From: JAJDBU01 sp046756925
Lineage (GTDB): Bacteria > Nitrospirota > Nitrospiria > SBBL01 > JAADHI01
Length of the DNA stretch: 64,000 bases
NCBI GenBank assembly: GCA_046756925.1
Contig: JBHHXH010000002.1
Coordinates: forward strand, 1 to 64,000
Reading direction: 5' to 3'
This document shows positions 33,330 to 41,744 of this stretch, piece by piece; position 1 is the first letter of the stretch; the number at the start of each line of letters is the position of its first letter. Below the pieces are notes generated by a model, which ran no database searches, was not told the origin of the DNA, and worked only from the letters and a program-made list of their open reading frames with translations. A program made the position numbers and the translations under genes.

Positions 33330-36222
33330 CAACGTCCTCATCGCGCAAGACCCCGGTGCAGCGCCGGCAAAGACGCGGATGCCTGGGGTCCGACCCGAAG
33401 TCTTCTCCGAAGACCCAACAGCGTTCGCATTTCTCTCCACGGGCGGGTCCGACTTGTACTGCAATGCCCAGCGCGTCATTCGTCTGTTGATACGACCAGT
33501 CTTCGGTTTGAAGGCGCGCGGTTTCGGAAGGGGTCTTCCATTCCTGTAAACGAACCTGGGAGACGATAAAGAGTGCGGGCAAAAATGTTTCAAATGCGTT
33601 CAGGTCCTGATACACCGGCTTTTTTGCGAACAAGGACGGCGCGGCTTCGAGCGGATTTCCGATTTTTCGTTCCTTTCGCGCGGTTTCCAGCACGCGGGCC
33701 ACCGCTTCCCGAATACGGATCAATCGATCCCAGCGCGCCAAGCGTTCTGAATCGACCGCTTTGGCCTTGATGAATGAACAGAGGTGAACGGACCGTTTCT
33801 TTTTAAGATCTGTCGGGAGATGCGTCCAGATCTCTTCCGCGGTAAAGGTCAATATGGGCGCCATTAAGCGGACCAGTGTCAAGAGGATTTCCTGCATGAC
33901 GGCCTGCGCCGCGCGCCGCTCGGGGGAGCGCTGGGCAGAGGTATAGAGCCGGTCTTTTAAGATGTCGAGATAAAAGGCCGAGAGATCGACGGCGCAAAAA
34001 TTATTCAAGGCGTGAAAGACCACATGAAAAGTCGATGTCTGATAAGCCTGTTGGACTTTCTGGTTCAAAAGATGAAGACGGTCTTGCGCCCATCGATCGA
34101 TGTCTTGGAAATCGTCTTCCGATACGGCCAGGCGATCGGCACCAGAAAAATCATAGAGATTCCCGAGTAGAAAGCGGCATGTATTCCGGATTTTGCGATA
34201 GGCTTCCACCATCTGCGTGAGGATATCCGACGAAATACGGATGTCCTCTCGAAAGTCGGTGGCCGCCACCCAAAGCCTCAGGATATCCGCCCCGTGCCGT
34301 TGAATGACTTCCTGCGGGGCAATGACATTGCCCTCCGATTTTGACATCTTTTTACCGGCGCCATCCACGACAAATCCGTGTGTCAAAACCGCTTTATAAG
34401 GAACGCGGTTGTCCGTCATCAATGCGGCGAGCAGGGTGCTGTGAAACCAGCCACGGTGCTGATCCGAACCCTCCAGGTAGAGGTCCGCGGGCCATGCCAA
34501 CTCGGGGCGCGTTTTCAAAACGGCGGCGTGGCTGACCCCCGATTCGAACCAAACATCCAATATATCTTGTTCCTGAATAAAGTTGCCGCCGCCGCATTTC
34601 GGGCAGATGGTGCCTTCGGGCAGCAGGGCTTCGGCAGGTTTCAAAAACCAGAGATCACTGCCGGAACCTTGTTTCATCTCATCCGCGACATGGTCGATGA
34701 TCTCTTTGGACGTAAAGGTTTCCTTGCAATCACGGCAAGCAAAGGCGACGATGGGCACGCCCCACACGCGTTGGCGGGAGATACACCAGTCGGGACGGTT
34801 TGCGATCATCCCCTCAATCCGGTCTTGTCCCCATTTGGGGATCCATGCGACATCCTCGGTAATCGCTTTTAAGGCGCGCGTGCGAAGATCGTTCGCAGAC
34901 ATTGAGATAAACCATTGCTCCGTCGCCCGAAAGATCACAGGCCGCTTGCATCGCCAGCAGTGCGGGTAGGAGTGGGCGATCTCTCCCGCGTGGAGCAGCG
35001 CATCATGTTCTCGCAAGGTTGAGAGAATCTGCGCGTTGGCGTCGAAGACTTTCAGGCCCGAAAACGGTCCGGCTTCTTCCGTAAACCGGCCGCGGTGATC
35101 GACGGGTGCGTAGACCTCGAGTCGATATTGCAAGCCAACCTCGTAATCCTCCTGACCATGTCCGGGGGCGGTGTGAACGCAACCCGTGCCTTGCTCCAGC
35201 GTGACATGCTCAGCAAGTACAATCGGTGAGGGACGATCTATCCAAGGATGGCTGAACTCCCAACCTTCAATTTCAGCGCCGGTAAATGAGCCGACTTGTT
35301 GAATGTTGATCCCTCCAAGCGTTTCTTTAGTGAAACTGTCAAAAAGCTCTCTCGCAACAATGTAAGCATCACTTCCGGCCACAAACACTACGTATGTAAG
35401 TAGAGGATGCAGGGCGATTGCTTGGTTTGCAACAAGTGTCCAGGGTGTCGTAGTCCAGATTACGATAGAGAGATTTCGACCTTTCATTTCGTGTGTGATG
35501 GGTTGTTCGGCGATCTGTACCACATCTTTGATAATATTGATGAGACTTTCCTCCTGTCGGCCCCGTAGCGGAAACTTCACATAAATCGAGGGAGATGCAT
35601 GATCCGCATATTCAACTTCCGCTTCGGCCAGGGCGGTTTCATCATAAGCACACCATAACACTGGTTTTTTCCCTTTATAGACGCCGCCGGTAGCATAGAC
35701 CTTTGCGAACTCCCGGACGATCGCGGCTTCGTAGTCCGGGGTCAATGTCAGATAAGGATGTTCCCAGTCGCCAAAAACACCCAAACGTTTGAACTCTTCC
35801 TTCTGGATTTCGACAAACTTTTCCGCATATTCACGACAGCGCTTCCGGATTTCGATTAGCGAGAGGGTCTGCTTTTTCGATCCGAGTTTTTTTAATACCT
35901 GATGCTCGATCGGCAAGCCATGACAATCCCAGCCGGGAACGTAGGGGACCCGGTAGCCGCTCATGGTTTTCGATTTAACGATGATGTCTTTCAAGATTTT
36001 GTTGAGGGCGTGACCGATGTGGATATGGCCGTTCGCATAGGGGGGACCGTCATGCAGGATGTAGGTATTATCCTCAACATGTTGTGTTTGTATGTGGTCG
36101 CATAGCTGCGTTTTGTCCCACTCGGAGAGTTGAGAGGCCTCTCGCTGCGCCAAATTTGCCCGCATGGGGAAGTCGGTTTTCGGAAGGTGCAAACTGTGCT
36201 TATAAGATGTTTTTTTATCCAT
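33319..36222 (-). CDS. ileS: Isoleucyl-tRNA synthetase
   Basis: A 967-residue class I synthetase. HIGH appears as HIHIGHA (68-71), KMSKS as KKMSKSEGNV, and GWDCHGLPIEHQVLK is the usual IleRS block. The editing domain contains TTTPWTLVANQAIA. The C-terminal zinc finger has CERC (932-935) and CRRC (952-955), typical of the bacterial type. ATG 36222 gives MDKKTSYKHSLHLPKTDFPMRANL; the frame opens eight codons earlier without support. It is transcribed with lspA from a consensus promoter at 36237-36265. Confidence 0.96.
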   Translation of the reverse strand: MDKKTSYKHSLHLPKTDFPMRANLAQREASQLSEWDKTQLCDHIQTQHVEDNTYILHDGPPYANGHIHIGHALNKILKDIIVKSKTMSGYRVPYVPGWDCHGLPIEHQVLKKLGSKKQTLSLIEIRKRCREYAEKFVEIQKEEFKRLGVFGDWEHPYLTLTPDYEAAIVREFAKVYATGGVYKGKKPVLWCAYDETALAEAEVEYADHASPSIYVKFPLRGRQEESLINIIKDVVQIAEQPITHEMKGRNLSIVIWTTTPWTLVANQAIALHPLLTYVVFVAGSDAYIVARELFDSFTKETLGGINIQQVGSFTGAEIEGWEFSHPWIDRPSPIVLAEHVTLEQGTGCVHTAPGHGQEDYEVGLQYRLEVYAPVDHRGRFTEEAGPFSGLKVFDANAQILSTLREHDALLHAGEIAHSYPHCWRCKRPVIFRATEQWFISMSANDLRTRALKAITEDVAWIPKWGQDRIEGMIANRPDWCISRQRVWGVPIVAFACRDCKETFTSKEIIDHVADEMKQGSGSDLWFLKPAEALLPEGTICPKCGGGNFIQEQDILDVWFESGVSHAAVLKTRPELAWPADLYLEGSDQHRGWFHSTLLAALMTDNRVPYKAVLTHGFVVDGAGKKMSKSEGNVIAPQEVIQRHGADILRLWVAATDFREDIRISSDILTQMVEAYRKIRNTCRFLLGNLYDFSGADRLAVSEDDFQDIDRWAQDRLHLLNQKVQQAYQTSTFHVVFHALNNFCAVDLSAFYLDILKDRLYTSAQRSPERRAAQAVMQEILLTLVRLMAPILTFTAEEIWTHLPTDLKKKRSVHLCSFIKAKAVDSERLARWDRLIRIREAVARVLETARKERKIGNPLEAAPSLFAKKPVYQDLNAFETFLPALFIVSQVRLQEWKTPSETARLQTEDWSYQQTNDALGIAVQVGPARGEKCERCWVFGEDFGSDPRHPRLCRRCTGVLRDEDVDAP

Positions 36223-36236
36223 TTTTTCGAGGCCAG

Positions 36237-36265
36237 ATAGTAACATCGGCCCTATGGCTTGTCAA
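36237..36265 (-). promoter_or_regulatory. Promoter of ileS-lspA
   Basis: On the minus strand TTGACA (36260-36265) and TACTAT (36237-36242) are exactly 17 bp apart. The predicted start lies about 8-10 bp before the ileS ATG, so the leader is very short and leaves no room for a T-box or other riboswitch. Confidence 0.75.
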
Positions 36266-36300
36266 CGACGGGACGGGCCGTCTCCGGCTTCCGCACCGCT

Positions 36301-37839
36301 TTATTGGTCTTGATCGCACTGGGATTCCTTGAGAAACGCGATCGCGGCCGCTTTTGAGGAGAGCCTCCCCAGGAGCTGCTCTTCACGGATGATGCTGAGG
36401 TATTTCCCAACCCGCGGACCGGATGGGATCTTGAGGGCATCCATCACCTCGCGTCCATTGACAAGCGGCGCCGGAATCTTGGCCCGTTCGGCGGAGAGGG
36501 CTTCGATGCCGGCGATCCGGTCTTTTATCAGATGATAATGAGAGATCTGAATTTGACCCTTCTCGGGAATCGTGGCCATGCCGTCGCAAAAGATCAACTG
36601 CAAGAGTTTCTTTCCGGGATGTTGAGGATTGAGGAAGGTGCGCTCGATGGTGGCCGCGCGCATTTTTTCAATTTGTCCATGGACCAGGATCAGATGTTTT
36701 CGGACCAGCCATGTCAAGCGGCCTTCGTCGACATGATCGGGGCTTCCCTTTTGTAGGGAAGAGAGCTTGAGCCGTTTAGCGATGATCTTCACCAGGTCCG
36801 CGCCGACCTGGTCGTGGTTGTTGAAACGAATGCGATCCACACCGTCGTCTTCCGGGGTCTGAATGGTTCGGGGTTTGCCGATATCGTGAAAAAGGACGGC
36901 CAAGACCGTCTCGGCGTCGTATCCGTCTCCAAATTCTTGACGATATTCTTGGGACATCAATTGAGAAAGCGCCAGTCGCGTGTGTGTCCATACATCTCCT
37001 TCCGCGTGATATATTTTCGGTTGGGGACACCCTTTCATGGGGAGGAGTTCCGGGATCAATGCCGCAAAGGCGCCGCTTTTATCCCATAAGTCGAAGGAAC
37101 GCACCGGGTCGACCAACATGGCCTTGATAAATTCCTTGGCGATCGTCTCACGCGGAACGACAAAAGCACCCGCTTCGCGTATTGCATTCAGCTTGCCCAT
37201 CAATTGCTTTAGGGCGGCCCAGCTTTCGTCCTCGAATCCCAGCTGAAGCTGTGCGGCAAGACGCAGCCCGCGGAGCAGGCGGGTGCTGTCTTCCGAGAAT
37301 CGCTGTGATGGATTTCCCACCGCGCGAAGGCAGCCTGATTGTAAATCGGCGATTCCATTGTAGGGATCGATCAGGCTTTTCTTTTTTAGGTCGACCGCCA
37401 TGGCATTGATTGTAAAGTCACGACGCTTAAGGTCGGCCTCGACGGGAAGATCCGGATCGGTTCGAACCTCGAAATCGCGATAGGCCCCCGTGTGAGAGAA
37501 AGAAGCTTCCGTTCTGGGTAGGGCCACATCGATCGCTGGCTCAAATGGCTGATCATGGGCATAAAATTTGTAAATCCCGAACTGTTTGCCCACCCAACTG
37601 ACCTTCCCATATTGGCGCAGCAGCTTGCCAAGAGCGTCGGCGGGAACATGGCGCACCAAAAAATCGAAGTCCTGGGTCTCGCGTTTCAAAAGCAGGTCAC
37701 GGACGGCGCCGCCGACAAGATAGATCTTGCTTTGAGGAAAACGTGCTCCGACAGCAGCCAAAAAAGGAAGGCGTGGCGCGAGTGAGGCCAGCTTGTCCCA
37801 TAGGTGTTCGGGCGATATTTCAAGGGTCGATTTTGTCAA
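36301..37839 (-). CDS. cca: CCA-adding enzyme / poly(A) polymerase family with HD domain
   Basis: 512 residues. The class II nucleotidyltransferase head reads YLVGGAVRDLLL with DFDF (metal-binding Asp pair), then RRDFTINAMAVDL and the RRRGLRLAAQ-like RLLRGLRLAAQ basic motif. The C-terminal half has an HD phosphohydrolase motif, LFHDIGKPRT, as in E. coli CCA. It adds or repairs the tRNA 3' CCA; poly(A) polymerase activity is the family alternative. The start is TTG 37839, with no ATG before the conserved block. It is divergent from mraZ. Confidence 0.9.
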   Translation of the reverse strand: MTKSTLEISPEHLWDKLASLAPRLPFLAAVGARFPQSKIYLVGGAVRDLLLKRETQDFDFLVRHVPADALGKLLRQYGKVSWVGKQFGIYKFYAHDQPFEPAIDVALPRTEASFSHTGAYRDFEVRTDPDLPVEADLKRRDFTINAMAVDLKKKSLIDPYNGIADLQSGCLRAVGNPSQRFSEDSTRLLRGLRLAAQLQLGFEDESWAALKQLMGKLNAIREAGAFVVPRETIAKEFIKAMLVDPVRSFDLWDKSGAFAALIPELLPMKGCPQPKIYHAEGDVWTHTRLALSQLMSQEYRQEFGDGYDAETVLAVLFHDIGKPRTIQTPEDDGVDRIRFNNHDQVGADLVKIIAKRLKLSSLQKGSPDHVDEGRLTWLVRKHLILVHGQIEKMRAATIERTFLNPQHPGKKLLQLIFCDGMATIPEKGQIQISHYHLIKDRIAGIEALSAERAKIPAPLVNGREVMDALKIPSGPRVGKYLSIIREEQLLGRLSSKAAAIAFLKESQCDQDQ

Positions 37840-38046
37840 GGTTTGTCCGATCCCTTCGGGAGCTTTTAATGGAAGGTATTAAATGGTCATCGATATCAAT
37901 GTTCCCCAAACGACAGATGAGCTCATCGAAACGATGCATGCATACTATAGAACATTTTCACCTTCAAAAAAATACACCTTTTACCCGGGATTCGCGAAAA
38001 GAAGCTCGATACAAGGCCCCGACGTCGCTTTTATCGTTTTTTGTCC

Positions 38047-38074
38047 TTGACATTGTGGGATTAGATTGTATAAT
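38047..38074 (+). promoter_or_regulatory. Promoter of the dcw cluster
   Basis: TTGACA (38047-38052) and TATAAT (38069-38074) are 16 bp apart. It sits about 42 bp before the mraZ ATG. MraZ-type boxes follow immediately. Confidence 0.8.
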
Positions 38075-38085
38075 TTGCCGAAAAG

Positions 38086-38110
38086 TGTCATAAAGTGGGG
38101 GAGAGTGGGA
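38086..38110 (+). promoter_or_regulatory. MraZ-binding repeats upstream of mraZ
   Basis: TGGGG (38096-38100) and TGGGA (38106-38110) are direct repeats at a 10-bp period, the known TGGGN-N5-TGGGN arrangement bound by MraZ. A degenerate third copy (TGTCA) begins at 38086 in the same phase. The boxes lie between the -10 element and the mraZ start, consistent with autorepression of the cell-division cluster. Confidence 0.75.
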
Positions 38111-38115
38111 AGCCT

Positions 38116-38559
38116 ATGTTCATGGGCATGTTTCAGCATAACATCGATAACAAGGGCCGCTTAAGTGTTCCCGGCCAATTTCGCGAGGCAATCAAAACCC
38201 TGCCGGATGACAAGCTGATTCTCACCAGCAATCTGGACCGCTGCCTCGTCCTCTACCCCTCTCAAGAGTGGCATTATTTTAAAGAGAAAGCAAAAACCCT
38301 TCCATCGATGAATAAAAAAGTCACCAAATTTTATCGATTTCTTTTCTCTCGTGCAACGCCCTGCAGCCTCGATAAGCAAGGCCGGATTTTGATTCCTCAA
38401 CTGCTCCGAGACCATGCCGCCTTAGAAGGAGAGACTTGTCTTGTTGGAATTGACAATAAAATCGAAATATGGAATCAAGCTCGTTGGATGGAGGAAGACA
38501 GTCTCACCACATCGAACCCTGAAGAAATTTTAGAAGCGATGGCGGACTTGGGAATGTGA
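38116..38559 (+). CDS. mraZ: MraZ, transcriptional regulator of the dcw cluster
   Basis: 147 residues with two AbrB-like swapped-hairpin repeats. MFMGMFQHNIDNKGRLSVP matches the M-F-x-G...H-x-x-D-x-KGR start of the family, and RATPCSLDKQGRILIPQLLR is the second repeat. ATG 38116 aligns with that conserved start; GTG 38095 would extend over the MraZ boxes. It binds the TGGG repeats just upstream and is the first gene of the division and wall operon. Confidence 0.93.
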   Translation: MFMGMFQHNIDNKGRLSVPGQFREAIKTLPDDKLILTSNLDRCLVLYPSQEWHYFKEKAKTLPSMNKKVTKFYRFLFSRATPCSLDKQGRILIPQLLRDHAALEGETCLVGIDNKIEIWNQARWMEEDSLTTSNPEEILEAMADLGM

Positions 38560-38580
38560 CGTAATCGCAAGGAGGATGGC

Positions 38581-39522
38581 CTGGAAGTATCCGCGGAAAA
38601 CAATCACCTTCAACACCAACCCGTGTTAGTTGACCCGGTTTTAAGGTCCTTGGGATGCGAACGGGGAAGCCGCAAACGTTATGTCGACTGCACGGTCGGG
38701 CTGGGGGGGCATGCCGAGTCCATATTAAACGCAACGGCGCCGTCCGGAACGCTGATTGGAATCGACAGAGACGGAGAGGCGCTCAAGCTCGCAAGCCATC
38801 GGCTTCGATTTTTATCCGATCGCGTCGTGTTGAGAAAAGGCAGTTTTAAGGAAATCGCTCGGATTCTTTCCGAGCTCAAGCATCGGGAGGCCGATGGATT
38901 TCTCTTCGATCTGGGCGTGTCGTCCTACCAGCTTGAAAATCCCGAAAGGGGTTTTTCTTTCAAAATGCCCGGACCGATGGATATGCGGATGGATCGGGAG
39001 ACCGGCGGGACGGTCGCCGATTTAATCAACAACTGGACACAACAGGAATTAAAAGAGGTCATCCAAAAATACGGAGAGGAAAGGTGGGCGGGAAGAATCG
39101 CCACGGGGATCGTCCGGCACCGAGCGGAAAAAGGGGAAATTCACCGGACGGATGAATTGGAGGAAATCATCTGGAGAGCAATCCCAAGCCGGTTTCGACA
39201 TGGCCGTATCCATCCGGCGACCCGGACGTTTCAGGCATTCAGAATGGTTGTGAACAACGAGCTGGAACAACTCGAGTCGGGTTTGCTGGCGGCGATTTCC
39301 TTGCTGGCCATTGGCGGCAGACTCGTCGTGATTTCTTTTCATTCTCTGGAAGATCGTTCGGTGAAGCGGATCTTTAGAAGTTGGTCGGAGGGGCGCGAAG
39401 GATGCGCTCCCAAGCGATTTAGAACGCTTTACAAAAAACCGGTGACGGCCGGGCCGGAAGAGATCGTGCGAAATCGACGGGCCAGAAGCGCCAAGCTTCG
39501 CGCCTTGGAGCGCGCCGCCTAA
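38581..39522 (+). CDS. rsmH: RsmH, 16S rRNA m4C1402 methyltransferase, apparently with a CTG start
   Basis: 313 residues if started at CTG 38581, the usual RsmH length. Conserved blocks are HQPVLVDPVL, YVDCTVGLGGHAESIL (SAM loop), GIDRDGEAL, LFDLGVSSYQLE, RTFQAFRMVVNNEL and VISFHSLEDRSVKR. The H-x-PVL block, the normal N-terminus of the family, lies before the first canonical start, GTG 38623. CTG 38581 follows a perfect AAGGAGG (38569-38575) by 5 bp, and the frame is open back to the mraZ stop. An ATG at 38576 is in another frame and soon terminates. A CTG start is the best reading; a sequence error is the alternative. Confidence 0.9.
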   Translation: MEVSAENNHLQHQPVLVDPVLRSLGCERGSRKRYVDCTVGLGGHAESILNATAPSGTLIGIDRDGEALKLASHRLRFLSDRVVLRKGSFKEIARILSELKHREADGFLFDLGVSSYQLENPERGFSFKMPGPMDMRMDRETGGTVADLINNWTQQELKEVIQKYGEERWAGRIATGIVRHRAEKGEIHRTDELEEIIWRAIPSRFRHGRIHPATRTFQAFRMVVNNELEQLESGLLAAISLLAIGGRLVVISFHSLEDRSVKRIFRSWSEGREGCAPKRFRTLYKKPVTAGPEEIVRNRRARSAKLRALERAA

Positions 39523-39533
39523 GGGGGGTGGAT

Positions 39534-39830
39534 ATGTCCCGAACGTTTTTAATGTTTGTCCTGATCGTACCGATGCTGGTGTTTGCCTTCCTCGCCGTAT
39601 GGCAACGTGACGAGATTATCCGAATCGGGTATCGGACGGAAACGCTTCAAGAGAAAAAACGGGCGCTTCTCCGTGTCCGAAAGGACTTGGTCGCAGAACT
39701 GTCGTTCTTGAGCACGGCGGAGCGGATCGAGCAAATCGCTCGGGAGCAACTCCAAATGAAACCGCCAGACCCTTCTCAGCGGATCTATATATCGATGTCT
39801 CACCCGGATGGCCGTCACGAAGAAGAATAG
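39534..39830 (+). CDS. ftsL: FtsL-like cell division protein
   Basis: A 98-residue bitopic protein. A short cytoplasmic head and a membrane span (MSRTFLMFVLIVPMLVFAFLAVW) are followed by a periplasmic coiled coil (ETLQEKKRALLRVRKDLVAEL), then RIEQIAREQLQMKPPDPSQ, the usual FtsL/DivIC ending. Sequence conservation in this family is low, so position between rsmH and ftsI is the main support. ATG 39534 is preferred to GTG 39528; GGGGGG lies just ahead. Confidence 0.85.
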   Translation: MSRTFLMFVLIVPMLVFAFLAVWQRDEIIRIGYRTETLQEKKRALLRVRKDLVAELSFLSTAERIEQIAREQLQMKPPDPSQRIYISMSHPDGRHEEE

Positions 39831-39911
39831 TCGCCCGTTCCGGATCGTCTCCAAAATGTGAGCCGAGACAAGGCCTTTTTGTTGAAAGCCCCGATTCTAA
39901 GGATATGAAAT

Positions 39912-41744
39912 ATGTGGCAAGCATCCCAAGTATCCCAAGTATCCAATGATTTGTACCGTCCATCCCGTGTTTATATCGGCTTTGCCTGCTTGATGGTCGG
40001 ATTTGTGCTTGTTTCGGTCCGTCTGGTCTTTGTTCAGTGGTTCCAACATGAGGAATGGTTGGGCCGTGCGCGACAAGGACAGGAATTAAGCGTGAAAGTT
40101 GAAGCGGAGCGGGGAACGATTTATGACCGTCACGGCAACGTGCTCGCGATGAGTGTCGAACGTCCGTCGATCTATGCCATTCCAAAGGACATCGAGGACC
40201 CTGTCGCCCTGTCTCGCCGCCTTGCCCCGATATTGGGGGTTCCACAGAAAGGGCTTATCCGGCGGCTCAGAAGCAAGGAAAATTTCGTTTGGCTTCGACG
40301 AAAGCTGACAAACGAGAAACGCTTGGAGGTCGAAAAGCTGAAATTAAAAGGCATTGGATTCCTCAGGGAAAGCAAGCGGGTCTATCCAAAAGGCCCGCTG
40401 TTCGGTCACCTATTGGGCTTCGCCGGTCTCGATAATCAAGGTTTGGAGGGCATCGAACGGAAATACGATCACACCCTCAGGGGGCGGAATGGGGAACTGA
40501 TCTTGGAACGCGACGGGATGAAAAAATCGATTTTCCGAAAAGATCTCGAATTTTTAATGCCGACCCCCGGAACGAATCTTTATTTGACGGTCGATGAGAT
40601 GATTCAATACATCAGTGAACGCGAACTCGATCGTATTGTCGAGGAAACCGACGCGGAAGGCGGCACCGTCATCGTGATGGATCCCTGGAGCGGTGAGATA
40701 CTCTCCATGGCCGTACGGCCCGAGTTTGATCCGAACCGTGTCAAAACTGCCCATCCCGCACAATGGCGGAACAGAGCCATTACCGATTTTTATGAGCCGG
40801 GGTCCACCTTTAAAATCGTCACGGCCGCGGCGGCCCTCGAAGAGCGGCTGATCGGACCCGATGACTTGATCGATTGCGAAGAGGGCGCCTATGCAGTTAA
40901 GGGAACCATCATTCATGACCATGATGCGATCGGCACCATTCCTTTTCGCCAGGTGATCGCCAAATCGAGCAATATCGGTACGATCAAAGTAGCCGAGATA
41001 CTGGGGACGGACCGTTTGGAGCGCTATGTCCATGCCTTCGGCTTCGGATCGCGGCTGGGGGTTGATTTGCTTGGAGAATCGCCGGGCTTGTTGCGGGGGC
41101 GAAAAAAATGGTCCGGGCGTTCTCTGGCCTCGATCGCCATCGGTCAGGAGGTCGGCGTGACGCCTTTACAAATGGTGACGGCCACTTCGGTTTTGGCGAA
41201 TGGCGGCTGGCTAATGTCTCCCCGTATTGTAAGAGAAATAAAGGGTGCGGGGAGACATCAGCGAAGACCGTCTCCAACGATCGGCAGGGTTGTGTCCGAG
41301 GAAACGACCGAGAAAATGGTCCAAATTTTAAAGGGCGTGGTTTCCACGGCCGGGACGGCGTCCCGTGCGGCGATTCCCGGTTACTCCGTGGCGGGAAAGA
41401 CGGGCACCGCGCAAAAAATCGATCCCGCGACCGGGCGATATGCCAAGGATAAATTTGTCAGTTCTTTTGTCGGTTTTGTGCCGGCGGACAATCCGGTGAT
41501 TTCCATATTGGTCATGGTGGACGAGCCGAAGGGCCATGCCTGGGGAGGGGAGGTTGCCGCTCCCGTTTTTGCATCGATCTCAAAAGATGTCTTGCATTAC
41601 CTGAAGGTGCCCCCGCAATCCGGTGCGCCGGAGACTATTCAGCCGGTTCCGGAGTTGGATTTTCGGAAAAAAACCTTAAAGCGCGTTGCAGCGCAAGACG
41701 CCAAAGCGGTGCACGCGAGTGTGATGATCGGTCCCGCTCCATGA
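39912..41744 (+). CDS. ftsI: FtsI, septal peptidoglycan transpeptidase (PBP3)
   Basis: 610 residues. One N-terminal membrane span (about 19-42), a dimerisation domain beginning ERGTIYDRHGNVLA, then the transpeptidase domain with EPGSTFK (Ser298, Lys301), SSN (352-354) and KTG (496-498). There is no PASTA domain. The C-terminus continues about 40 residues past the fold. It cross-links peptidoglycan at the septum with FtsW. ATG 39912 has AGGAT ahead. The TGA overlaps the murE ATG (ATGA at 41741). Confidence 0.95.
   Translation: MWQASQVSQVSNDLYRPSRVYIGFACLMVGFVLVSVRLVFVQWFQHEEWLGRARQGQELSVKVEAERGTIYDRHGNVLAMSVERPSIYAIPKDIEDPVALSRRLAPILGVPQKGLIRRLRSKENFVWLRRKLTNEKRLEVEKLKLKGIGFLRESKRVYPKGPLFGHLLGFAGLDNQGLEGIERKYDHTLRGRNGELILERDGMKKSIFRKDLEFLMPTPGTNLYLTVDEMIQYISERELDRIVEETDAEGGTVIVMDPWSGEILSMAVRPEFDPNRVKTAHPAQWRNRAITDFYEPGSTFKIVTAAAALEERLIGPDDLIDCEEGAYAVKGTIIHDHDAIGTIPFRQVIAKSSNIGTIKVAEILGTDRLERYVHAFGFGSRLGVDLLGESPGLLRGRKKWSGRSLASIAIGQEVGVTPLQMVTATSVLANGGWLMSPRIVREIKGAGRHQRRPSPTIGRVVSEETTEKMVQILKGVVSTAGTASRAAIPGYSVAGKTGTAQKIDPATGRYAKDKFVSSFVGFVPADNPVISILVMVDEPKGHAWGGEVAAPVFASISKDVLHYLKVPPQSGAPETIQPVPELDFRKKTLKRVAAQDAKAVHASVMIGPAP

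Noticed and set aside
34540..34560. GATTCGAACC-like string resembling a tRNA T-loop
   Set aside because: It lies inside the ileS coding sequence with no cloverleaf partner arms.
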